A stretch of DNA of 64,000 nucleotides from Coturnix japonica. Taxonomy: Eukaryota > Chordata > Aves > Galliformes > Phasianidae. Of the stretch, positions 31,501 through 42,611 are shown in pieces (within the stretch, counting starts at the first letter, position 1; each line of letters opens with the position of its first letter). Location of the stretch: positions 30,628,539-30,692,538 of the forward strand of contig NC_029519.1 of NCBI RefSeq assembly GCF_001577835.2, written 5' to 3'. The notes beneath the pieces were generated by a model, which had not been told where the DNA came from, did not search any database, and saw nothing but the letters and a program-made list of their open reading frames with translations. A program made the position numbers and the translations under genes.

Positions 31501-33390
31501 GACCTTGAGAACTTCATTTGGGACCCACGTGGTGTAGACTGTCAGCCTTGTGGACTGCGTGTTGTGCAGAGCAGGGGAAAGGATGGGAGGGCAGGAGGTT
31601 TTGTTGAGTTAATTTTTTGACTGTACCTGCCTTTCTGGGCTTACATCCAAGGCCTTGAAGTACTTGTGTGACTTCCTCCCGTCTCCCGTGGTTATGTTGC
31701 ATTCTCCATTCCCTCCTGAGCTAGTTATTAATTATGGAGGCTGAGGAGACAAAGTCCAGACTCTGCTAATAGTTGACTTACCCATATTGTAGAGGCAGCA
31801 TTTCAGTAAGCTGCTAATGGTCCCTCTCAGCTCTAAACCCCTCCACCACTTTGGTCTCTGGCCTATGGGTGGCACTGAGCTTGAGTGTTGAAGGCCAGCC
31901 TCAGGTCTTTTAGGCCTGCTGTGCCTCCCTGCTAGCTTCCCTCCCAGCCTGCCTCACCAGCAACTGTGTGGCCATCTCTTGGCCCCATCCTGCTGCCTAA
32001 ACCCCGGTACTGTCCCCTCTTTCCTCTCCTGGACCTGTTTTTCCTTCACACGACTCCAGCAGAGCCCTGTGGGAGCACTGCCACCTGGCCTCGGGGCAAC
32101 CCTGTCTGCCCTTTGCTCCCTCCCCCCCAGTACTCAGTGCTGAGTGGTTTGGGGAGCCAGCAGCGGGGCTTTCCCCCTGCCCTGGGGAGCAAGGGCACAG
32201 GAAGGGGCTGCTCTCATTCCCTCTACCTGGCTCAGCCTTGACCATTGGGGCTGGAGAGGGAAGGCCTTGGGAAAGTGGCAACGTTGAGAGTGCCTCTCCC
32301 CATCTCGTTTTCTCTAGCTTTGCCTGTGCATACCCATGGGATTGGCCGTGGCACTGGGTGCCAGCTTTGGCCTGGAGCTTCCCAGCACTGTTTTGCAATG
32401 CTATCGGCAGGGCCTTCCTGTAGGCGTCCAGCTGTCCCAGGGGGAGTGCAGCCCCGGCCTGCATGGGGAAAGGTCAACGCAGGCAGAGGGGATGCCGGGC
32501 CTGGGCAGGCAGCCACTGCTCCCAGCCCTCATCAGCGAGGGGAAGGCCAGCCAGCACAGCACTGAAAATATTTTAGCATAGAGGAAACAAAAGAAGGGGC
32601 TCAGGATGTTAAATGTTTTCAGCTTCTTTTTGCAGGGCAGCTCTTGCCATGAGCTCCCTCAGCCTGAAGCCACTTGCTGCTGTGCTGCTTCCCAGCGCGC
32701 TGTGCCTCGTGCTGAAAGGGCCAAGGGTACAGTGTGGGCCGGTTCCCACTGCTCTGAGCCAGGCAAGATGTGCTGCTCAGAGCGAAAGCTGTGACCTGCA
32801 GTGGCCGTGGGTGGATTAGCATCCAGCACTGAGGCCTTAACCCGTGGCTCATCTCTGCCAGCTGTGCGTGCTGAGTGACACCGTGCCTCTTGCCTGCCCC
32901 AAGCAGCGAGCTGCATGTGCTCACGTCCTTCAGATGCGCTTGTGAGACCGAGCTTACTGCTGGTACCATGCTGCACGAGCCTGGCTGCTGCTGGGGCTCC
33001 TCGGGGGACCGCCCACAGTTATTGGGATGGGATTGATGGAGGAGGAATTCAGAGCTTGGGCTGATGGGATGGTTTTTGAAAATTCTCAGTGCGTTAAATA
33101 ATAATAATCTGGCCCATCGTCTCTAGGTTACGTTTGCCTCATCTGCAGCTGAGCTCATGGAAAATCGCAGCTTAGCTCCCGCACTCAGTGCCAAGATGGG
33201 GAGTTTAGAAACAAACCGATAACATCTTTATAAACTTGGAGAGTTTCTTACAGCTTGCTGCTCCCCCATCCTGCCTGCTGCAGCTCTCCTACAGGCTGAA
33301 GCTGAGCCGGGCAGCTGCTGTCTGCCCTCCAGGCCTTGCTGCTGTGCATTGTCCCCTGTTGAAATCACAGTACGCCACGCTCCACGTGTA
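28553..33390. other. Intergenic region between convergent GTF2E2 and RBPMS
   Basis: About 4.8 kb becoming GC-richer to the right. I recognised no known gene in it. It holds one unexplained minus-strand open frame (29771-30121, listed separately). Many short open frames at 31.9-33.0 kb are explained by GC content. Confidence 0.6.
29771..30121 (-). other. Unrecognised open reading frame with a predicted membrane segment
   Basis: The minus strand is open for about 115 codons from the GTG at 30121, preceded by a possible acceptor AG at about 30136-30137, to a TGA at 29773-29771. The text has an acidic, polar start (VEEEQKQPKN), then a polar stretch with DTEIEL, then a strongly hydrophobic run (LFLIFWTCIFFMTVYLCYL) that could span a membrane. 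There is no ATG near the start of the frame, so if real it would be an exon of a spliced transcript. I do not recognise it. Chance is possible, and conservation data would decide. Confidence 0.2.
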
Positions 33391-33409
33391 ACTTACAATA
33401 ATCACTGGC

Positions 33410-33415
33410 TTTATT
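33410..33415 (-). terminator. RBPMS: Candidate RBPMS poly(A) signal (AATAAA on minus strand)
   Basis: TTTATT on the plus strand reads AATAAA on the minus strand, about 1.86 kb past the RBPMS stop. If used, it gives a 3' UTR of about 1.9 kb. A/T-rich AATAAA-like hexamers at about 33788-33810 could give a shorter one. Confidence 0.5.
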
Positions 33416-35271
33416 TTTAAAAAATTACAATAGAAAAGTACCTTTAAACATATTTCCAAAAGCGGAGAAGACAACATGGAAGCTCCTTTCCTCTCCACAA
33501 AAACAGAACAAAACACAGGAAACAGTTTGCTACAATAGTCCGTTGCTGGGAGCGCTGTGCTGTCCCTGCAGAGCTACTTTGCTCGAGGCACCGCTGCCCA
33601 CCCTGCTGCACGCTGGTGGCCCTGTGGCACCCCTTCTTGCCCCCACCTGTGCAGCTCTGGCAGCCCTGTTCCCTGCTGCTTGTGGCCAAAGCAGAAAATG
33701 GAGGAGGGCGAGAGGCTGGGAGTTCAGCCCAGGTGATTAATGGAGATGTGGTTGGCACCTCCTTTTTGAAGAAACAAATGGGTTGATTTTTTTTATTTTT
33801 ATTTTTTTTGCTTTACTCTTCCTCATGCCAGTTCCTCCTGGTGCAAAGAGGACACCGGCATGCAGTCCCTGTGCTGGATCCATCCCACCCTGTGTAACCA
33901 GCGGCCTTCCTTGGGCTCTGCTCCACACAGACACGCTCTGCAGCCAGACTGGCATCACTGGGCGCTGAAGCTGCAGCAGAGCCCTGCAGCAGTGGGTGCG
34001 TATCCCAGTCCCGTGGCCCAGAGTTGTCAGGGATCAGAAAGTCCAGCTCCTTGCACAGCAGTCTGCATTGCCCTTAACATCTTGGAGTAGCCGTGGCAGG
34101 AGAAGGCGAATTCTCACCTTGTTACATGTGTGGGCTGTCTCTGCCCATCCCTGATGCAAACATCACACCTTGCCGGAGCTGTGCAGCAAGCCATTAACAT
34201 CGTGCCAAGGTAAAAAAGCTGCCTGTCATGGCTGGTGCCGTGTGCTGCCACCGGGAAGAGAACCCCAATGCTGGCAGTGCACTGGGGTGCAGAGGCGATG
34301 CTGATGTCGCCGGAGCACTGTGAGCACCACAGACTGCTGAGGCAGCGTACGTTCTGGCCTGTGGATGGGAGGAGGCAGGCTGCTAAGGGCGTGCTGTTGT
34401 ATGTTGAGCACCAGAACTCTCATCCAGCCCGGTGTGAGATTGTCCTGTTCAGGAGTTTGGTACAAAAATACTTGCTCTCGCTTTGCTTTTTTTTCTTTTT
34501 TTTTGCAGTCTGCTTTCCTAGGGGTTGTTTGAAAATACTTTTCAAACGCTACAGCAGTGCCTGTCAAACCATGCTTTCAGCAGTAACACGCTCTTTCTTA
34601 CAAATATACAGTGTAGAAGAGGGAAATATTATACGGGGTATGCTTCTCGCTTTCTTCTAGAAGAACAGATGTGTGATAGAGGCTGTGGGAAAGTCTTGGA
34701 GGAATCCAGACTTGTGTGAGGTTTCTTCCTAGCCTACAACAAGAATGGCACGGGTTACAAACACAGCCGGGCTGGGGAGGCAATGCTGCCTGGGGGAGCA
34801 GCAGCCAGCCTGCCCCTGTACAGGCACATCTCGTGGGCATGGGGCAGGCGTGGCACTGGGACGTGGCTGTTCAGGAGGGCAGAGTTAGGTTGTGTTTTTA
34901 GTTTAAGAGGAGTGTGACCAGTGTTGCTATAGGGCAGGAAGCTGTATGGCAGAGAGGGGGTGGGGTGACAGGGCAGTTGGAACTCCCACCCCCGCTGTGG
35001 ATGATTAAGCATGGGGGGACAGCCTGTGCCCGAGCACTGCGCTCCTTACCAGCACACTGTGGTTCTGCAGAGAGCGTGCGTGCCCAGCAGCCGCCGGGGG
35101 GCTCTGTTCATACCCACAAGACTGACCGTCGGCCGCCATCACACACCCGAGACCTGTGGGTGGCATGGCAGGGCTCAGGGATGGGGCTGGCACGTCCCCC
35201 TTCCTACCCAAGTTTTGGCTGGCACCGCAGGTGTGCTACACGGAGGACACCGGGGGGCACTTACACAGCAT
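33416..35271 (-). other. RBPMS: Probable RBPMS 3' UTR or 3' flank
   Basis: The region follows the RBPMS stop codon in the sense of transcription and has no coding character. It is GC-rich with two T-rich runs on the plus strand near 33788-33810 and 34488-34505. Confidence 0.45.
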
Positions 35272-38200
35272 TCAGCAGAACTGACGGGACTTCCAGCCCT
35301 GAGACCCAGCCTCGGAGGGAGGGAGCCAGCGCATCTGCAAGACATGGGGGCAGGGGGTGAGCAGGAAGGAAAACTGCAGCAAAGGGTAGTGCAGCCATAC
35401 CCTGGGGCTGCGGTGGCTGCAGTGCTGATTCCTCCAGGAGGAGCACAGGTGCTGCCTGTCAGCGCTGCCTTGACAGGGGAAGTATGAGGCTGCAATAATA
35501 TTTACCATTGCTCTTCCTCTGGGCAGCTGGCCCCAGAGCTCCCCTCCTTTCCCTCCCTCTTGCTCTGCCTGTCAGAAAGGCTGCAGTGCTGTGAGCCAGT
35601 GCCATTACCTGGGCATGCAGCGAAGCAGGGTATGTGAACGCAGGAGGAGGTAGAGCAGGCGTCAGCTCCGCTGGGTACAGAGGGTACGGCCCCCACACTT
35701 CAGGGCTGCCGGGGTAAAGTGCAGGCACTGTGAGCTCATCTGCAGGAAAAGGAGGAAAATTAATCCTAAAAGCAAGGGGAAAGTGGACAGCAGGTATAAG
35801 CTTTGCACTTCTGCCCAGGCCACCGTCACCTGCCCTTGCGTCATCCCAAGCACAAGCAGCTGGTTTCCAAACCCAACCACAGTTGCCGTGCCTCTCCAAA
35901 AGCTTCCCTGCACCCAGCTCCTAAGGTATCACTGCCCCAACTGCTTCAGTAAGAAAGGGGCATTGCCAGGGCCATATACTGGGCGGACCAGGGTCAGGAT
36001 GCAAGCACTCACAGGGCTCCCTGGCGATGAACTGAGGTACAGTGTTGGGGAGGGGCGTGCTGGGGTTGGGAGTGCCCATCAGCTTGCTCTTGGCCATCTT
36101 GGTGTTGGCTTTAGCAAACTCTAACCGCAAGGTCTGGGGGATCTCAGGGTCGAAGCGGATGCCCTGTGGAAAGGAACAGGGCAGCAGAGGTCAGTTAGGC
36201 TGAATCTTGTGGTAGGGTGCTGCCCCCCATTCAAGAAGGCCATTTGGGCTAAAACAGCCTCGGATTTTGTCCCAATATCCCCACGGGCTGCTGGGGTGGC
36301 CGTGACCTCATGTGCTTGGCAGCGAGCATGGCCCCGTGGCTCACATTCCTCTGACATCCTCGAGCTCAGCACCATATTTGGTAGTCGGTATCCCGTGCAG
36401 CCACGCTCCCAGCAAGGGATTAGCGGCGTTTTGCCTCAATGCAAGGATGGGGAGGAACCGGGCTTCCCCAGGAGGTCTCCACGGGGTAATAGATACTGGG
36501 ATCCATCTCTTTTGGTGTTCCCTAGGGGGTCCCAGCACTCACGTTCAGTGCATTCTTGGCGGCCTCAGCTTCTGAGCGGCTGTCGAAGCTCACGAACCCC
36601 ACGGGCTGCGGAGAGAGGAGGCGAAGGGCGGTCAGGGCCAAGACCCCACCACATCCCCAGCAGTTGGTGAGGGCAGCCCCCAGGCAGGTGGGGGCACGGT
36701 GCAGCCCATACCTGCTTGGAGGTGAGCTTGATAAGTGACCCCTCATAGCCCTGCGGGAGAGAAGAGAAGCACCATTGGTTTCATTTGGCCTCAGAGGCCC
36801 TCAGAGCCCCATAGCGGGTGCAGTACCTTGAAGGGCCTGAAGAGCAGGTAGAGCTCGCGGGGCTTGATGTCCAGGGGCAGGCCGCTGACAAACAGGGTCC
36901 TCACCTGCAGGGGCAGAGCGTCAGCTGGTTGTGGGCCTGCAGGAGGCTCCCCAGGGCCTCCAGGCCACGCTCCTGCACACAGCTCTGTGCTCACGGCCTC
37001 AAGGAAGTGCCCGCTGTGAGCTGTGTTCCTGAAAGCTAAACCCGCCCGAGCCTGACTTTCCGGGTAATTTAGCCCCATGGCTGCGCAGCAGATAAGAGAG
37101 ATAAAGGCCCTGAAAAAAAACCCTCCGAAATTAGGCCTCACAGAGATGCGGCTTCTCCTCGGTAATGACTTGTTTTCTTTGAAAGTTCAAACGCAGGTCG
37201 GCCAAGTCGGGCCAGTGCTGCGGTGCTCAGTGAGCAGGGAGAGAAGCGCAGATTACAGCAGGAGCTTGAAGGGGGGTGGTGGGGGAAATCCCATTTAGGC
37301 TTTTCCCCCCTGCCCAAAACCAGAGACAAGCAGAGGCTGGGGAAGGAGCTGCGATGCGGTCTCCCCAGCAAGGAGCCGTGGGGAAAGGCTGCCCCTGCTC
37401 TGCCACGGAGCGGGGCAGCTCCCTGACAGAGGCTGTGGCTCTGGAGCCTTCCCCGGGCCCTGCAGATGCTGTCAGTGCAGGCCGGGGTGGGCAGTGGCAG
37501 AATCCCCTCTGTGGGGGCTGGGGACCCCTCCCGGAGGGATCCTTCCACGCCAGTGGGCTGACACCCCCCATGGCAGCCCCACCACCCTGCCGCGCTCAGC
37601 CTTTCTCCCCGGCTCGCCTTCACCCCTCACCATCCCTCGTCACAGCCCGGGACTGTCACCAGGCGAGGGTGGTGAATGTGCTCCGGAGCCACCCCGTGCC
37701 CACCCCACCGCACCCCTCTGTTTCTGCTGCTGCCCACGGACAGACCGGGGCGCAGCCTCGTGCCTGCTCCGTCCCCTTCGCGCTGTCCCCGCCCGGCAGG
37801 TTTTCTCCTCGCCCCGGGGACATTCGGGGAGACCTGGCGGGCCTCGCTCCGCCCGAGAGCGGCCCGGAGGCGGCTCGGCACAGCAGCGGCGGCCGCGGGC
37901 GGTGCGACGGGCACCGGGTCAGCGCCGTGGCCCCTCGGCTGCCCCAAGGACGCGGTCACGCTCCGCCGCCCCAGCGCCGAGCTCCGCCGGTCAGCTCGGG
38001 CAGGAAGGGACCGTCGGGAGGAGCGCGGTGACTCATTCCCCAGGCATCCGATCACCTTCCCCGGGCTCGCTTTAATGTTCCACCAGCGGTGAGCCGCTCG
38101 GCTGCCCCCGCCCCGACCCCCGCCCGCGGCGTGACCGCGACCCGTCCTCGTGCCCGCGCACTCGGGGTGAGGGCGCGGCGGCCGGGCAGCGGCGGCACCG

Positions 38201-38642
38201 ACCTCGCGCTGTGCCGGGAGCGGTGCCGCCGAGAGCCGAGCGGGGCCGCCGTCCCGGCTCCCGTCCCCGGCCAGGCTCTGTGCGCGGCCGCCGTGCCGCC
38301 CGACGGGACCTTGTGCCGCCGCCTCCGCTCCGGGGGACGAGGCGCCGTGCCCGCACCCCGCGTGAGTCCAAGCGCCCCGCGTCCCACAGCCCTTGTGCCG
38401 AGGCGCACCCGGCTCCGGGCCGCTCCGCCTCCCCCCCCACCAACTTCCATAGCTTCCCGCCGCGCCCCGAGCCCCACGCCCAGGCTGACGGGACCCCGCG
38501 GACACGCGTGGGGGCCGCACCGCTCCCGCCCCGGGACCCGGCCCGCCCTCGGCGGCTCCCCCTCCCCCGCCCGGCCCGCTACCTCCTCTTCGGGCAGGCC
38601 CGGCTCGGCGGGGCCCTCCCGCTCGGCGGCGCCGCTGCTCAT
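35272..38642 (-). CDS. RBPMS: RBPMS (hermes), RNA-binding protein with multiple splicing, complete
   Basis: RBPMS is a single-RRM dimeric RNA-binding protein that binds paired CAC motifs and regulates splicing and mRNA localisation in muscle, heart and retinal ganglion cells. Coding exons in transcript order: 38642-38583, 36904-36827, 36750-36712, 36605-36543, 36163-36013, 35739-35609 and 35334-35272. Phases agree, giving 194 aa (human 196). The RRM runs from residue 21 to about 98, with RNP2 LFVSGL at 24-29 and RNP1 KQPVGFVSF at 58-66. Then come [14 protein letters not shown], the proline-rich AYPLYPAEL-type tail and the conserved end [24 protein letters not shown] and [17 protein letters not shown] are RBPMS-type, not RBPMS2-type. 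The N-terminal 20 residues ([11 protein letters not shown]...) are lineage-specific. Only one RRM and one C-terminal exon were identified; other splice forms are possible. Confidence 0.95.
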
Positions 38643-38760
38643 GGTGCCGCCGCCGCTCCGCCACCCGCCCGCGGCTGCCTCCGGCGCGGCCCTGCGGCGG
38701 GCGGGAGGGAGCGGGGCCGGGCGGGGCGGGGCCGGGCGGGCGGCCACACGGCGCTGGGGG
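37700..38760 (-). promoter_or_regulatory. RBPMS: CpG island and promoter of RBPMS
   Basis: Very GC- and CpG-rich sequence covers the first coding exon (38583-38642), its upstream flank and the first kilobase of intron 1. No TATA box was seen. Long open frames here on both strands, including one of over 500 codons, are produced by the GC bias and are not genes. Confidence 0.75.
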
Positions 38761-39110
38761 AGGGACGTGGGGACACGGGGTGGGACGGGGCCGGGGACGG
38801 GAGCGGGGGTGGGACGCGGAGCTGGGGCGACGGGACGCGGGGTGGGGATGGAGGACAAAGGGCTGCGGTCTGGGACGTGAGGTTCGGTGCGTGGCACGTA
38901 CGGCTGGGGACGAGGACGTTGGAGTTGGGACGTGGGACGCGAGGTTGGGTACGTAGCACGCGGGGCTGGGGACAGCGATGGGGACGCGGGCCGTAAGGCT
39001 GGGAGCACGGTGTGAGCACATGGCACACGGGATGCGGGACAGAACGTGGAACAAGAGGTGTGACACAGCTGGGAACACAGGGCCGGAAGGCGTGACAACG
39101 GCTGGTGTGG
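38760..39110. repeat. Degenerate GC-rich minisatellite, GGGACG-based
   Basis: Roughly 20-base units with the core GGGACGYGRGGYTGGG recur across this stretch with heavy drift, for example GGGACGCGGAGCTGGGG, GGGACGTGAGGTTCGG and GGGACGCGAGGTTGGG. The block starts about 120 bases upstream of the RBPMS ATG and runs toward the DCTN6 3' end. The clustered G runs could form G-quadruplexes on the plus strand. Confidence 0.65.
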
Positions 39111-39641
39111 GGAAGCCAGTGGGACACAGGCGGCTCTCCTGGCAGCGTGGCTGGCCCTGCTTTGGGGAGGTGGCAGCCCTTGGGCAGTGCTCGCAGCCCC
39201 TGTTTGGACTCAGCCTTAGGGGTGTCTGCACATCCTGAGCAGCGCTGCACCCACATTGGGACGGCGAGGATCAGATGCCCACTAAAAGCTGCAACGTACC
39301 ATCTCCCCCTCCACACAGACAGGGTGGGCCACGCAGGACCCCCGCACACAGGCAGGGCCCACCTGCCCACACCCCGCTGCAGTCCTGCTGTCTCTGAGCA
39401 GCCTCTCCTCCACACTCGGCACACGGCGAGGCCCGGCCTCCCTCTGCTGGCTGCTGCGGGATCCGTTGCCACACTACAGGGCTCAGGGTGGCTTCTGGCC
39501 CACAGCTGTGGTACAACAGCACCACGAGGTTAAAAGTGGTGCTCAGCGCTCCTGGCAGCACATTGCAGCTCCCCATCACCACCCAGCCCTGAGTTTGGAG
39601 GAAAGAATGGCAACCACACCCTGCAGCGAGAGCAGAACCAC

Positions 39642-39647
39642 TTTATT
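39642..39647 (-). terminator. DCTN6: DCTN6 poly(A) signal (AATAAA on minus strand)
   Basis: TTTATT on the plus strand, 172 bases past the DCTN6 stop in its transcription direction. This gives a short 3' UTR that ends about 1 kb before the RBPMS start codon. Confidence 0.75.
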
Positions 39648-39818
39648 CCCATAAAGCACGTGGAATGTTAGAGTTGGTGTGAGGGAGACGACAGGTCCAA
39701 AGCCTGTGGGGGCTATAAATAAAACAAAGCGAGAATGAAGGATGCAGAGCCCAGCTGCTTCCCGGGCTGTGCCCAAAGGACAAGAGGCCCCAGGCATGCA
39801 GCTGATGGCAGAAGGCTT

Positions 39819-41284
<1,466 letters not shown>

Positions 41285-41560
41285 GACGCTGCCGGCTGCG
41301 CAGACGCCGGTCGCGCTGGGCGGGTCTGGCCCCGCTCCTCCCCGCAGTACGGCAGCGCTGTGGGTAACGGGCCGGTGCTGCGGGCGGGCTGTTCGCAGCG
41401 CTCACGTGCGCTGACCGTGGGGCTGGTGGCCGTGGGGTCCCTCCGCGGCCCGCCCGGCAGCCGCCATGCCCGTGTCCGAGCCCCGCACGAGAGACGGGAG
41501 GACGCCGGGGAACGGGAGGAGCCCGAAGTTGCGGATCCCAGGAGGAAGGTAGGAGCAGAA
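41285..41560. promoter_or_regulatory. DCTN6: CpG-island promoter of DCTN6, probably bidirectional
   Basis: GC- and CpG-rich DNA starts at the DCTN6 ATG. It includes an NRF1-like TGCGCAGACGC at about 41297-41307 and an E-box CACGTG at 41403-41408. No TATA box was seen. A strong Kozak ATG and a donor on the opposite strand (41466-41548) suggest that transcription may also leave rightwards. Confidence 0.6.
41466..41548 (+). other. Possible first exon of a divergent transcript
   Basis: GCCGCCATG is an ideal Kozak context at the ATG 41466. The frame stays open for about 27 codons to a donor-like AAG/GTAGGAG at 41548/41549, and it stops in the next codon if not spliced. The predicted peptide (MPVSEPRTRDGR...) is arginine-rich and not recognised. 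A divergent non-coding RNA from the DCTN6 promoter is at least as likely as a protein gene. No downstream exon was identified; an ATTAAA at 42588-42593 could end such a transcript. Confidence 0.25.
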
Positions 41561-41814
41561 AAGTTTTGTCGGCCGATCGCGCGCTTCTGCCGTGGGTTTC
41601 CCCGTCGGTCCGGGCGCTCTTAGGACCCGGCTCCTCGCCCGAGCTTCCCCGCTGAGCCTCAAGGCCCCGGGCCCGGCCTGCTCGGCTCGGCTCGGCGGCG
41701 CACCTGGGCCGGGGAGGAATAGCACCGCTGTGCGCTCATGGATGCGGGGCGGGCAGAGCGGATGGGAGAGCGGGTGGGGATCGGGCGCACAGGAGAATGA
41801 TTGATTGCACAGGA

Positions 41815-42400
41815 GAATGATTGCCTTGCCGGGGCTCGAACCCAGTGTAGGTGTCCTGTTTGGGGCTCCGTGTGGAGATGAGATCATTCGTCTTTATGGG
41901 GCACGAAATGAAACCCTTTGGGCTGGTTTTCAGACGGGAGGAATCGAGACTGAAGGCCCCTGTGGTTTGGGGATCAAACCCAGGCTCACTTGATGGGGTC
42001 TCAGAAAGGGGGACCGAGTTGTGCGTTCCTAGATTCAGAAAGCAGAGATGGACTGCTGTGTTTGTGGGGCTGGATGTAGGGTCTTGAAAGCAGATGAAAT
42101 GCTGCATTTGGGACTCAGAATGAGGATGGATTTAGGACTCAGAGGCTGATGTGTGACTTTGGCACTTCAGTGCAGGCTCGCTGGGTGGCATAAAACAGGG
42201 ATGAAACTTTGCATTGTGGGGGCTCAAAATCGGGCTCACTTGACCGCTACTGGAGCTCAAACTGTACGACTGCCATGCATTTGTCAGTCTTTGTAACAAG
42301 CTCGTTGTGCTCCTGTGGGAGCTTGAAAAGGGAGATGGATCCCTGTGTGTTTAAGCCCAAACATGGAGACCAGCCCCAGCTGCTTCTGGGGCCAAGCCTG
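41815..42400. repeat. Degenerate minisatellite, about 33-36 bp unit
   Basis: Successive units vary around a core like TTTGGGGCTCAAAA-GGAGATGGA. Examples start near 41990 (GGGGATCAAACCCAGG is just before, at about 41971), 42055 (GTTTGTGGGGCTGGATG), 42095 (GCATTTGGGACTCAGAATG), 42213 (GCATTGTGGGGGCTCAAAA) and 42312 (CCTGTGGGAGCTTGAAAAGG). The units are too diverged for exact boundaries. It is probably an old tandem array. Confidence 0.5.
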
Positions 42401-42611
42401 GCTGTGTGCATGGAACAGCAGGGAGGGAAGTGGGGGCACAGGCCTGGTCATGATTTGAGAGTCTCTGTGTGAAATGTTTTGTTTTTCAAGCTCTTTTTTT
42501 CTAGCGTGTATACAATGTTTTCAGTACCGTAGTTGTTAGTCTCTGTTTGTAAATGAATAAGCTAGTATACTAATGGAGAATATCTGTATTAAAGTTGTGA
42601 CACTGAGTTGT

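Noticed and set aside
31966-33000. Cluster of open frames of 60-155 codons on both strands in the GTF2E2-RBPMS interval
   Set aside because: The frames overlap in many registers, have low-complexity composition and no splice structure, and follow the rise in GC content.
35013-35487. Plus-strand frames antisense to the RBPMS last exon
   Set aside because: These are shadows of the RBPMS exon and its GC-rich flanks; the exon's splice sites and conserved GWKSRQFC end are on the minus strand.
35272-38642. RBPMS2 as the identity of the minus-strand RRM gene
   Set aside because: [19 protein letters not shown] and [17 protein letters not shown] match RBPMS rather than RBPMS2, and the neighbours DCTN6 and GTF2E2 are those of RBPMS.
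37627-39231. Very long minus-strand open frame (over 500 codons) and several plus-strand frames of 190-260 codons across the RBPMS CpG island
   Set aside because: The translations are Arg/Pro/Ala/Gly-rich in every frame on both strands, as expected where stops are rare in GC-rich DNA. The real coding content here is only the 60-base RBPMS exon.
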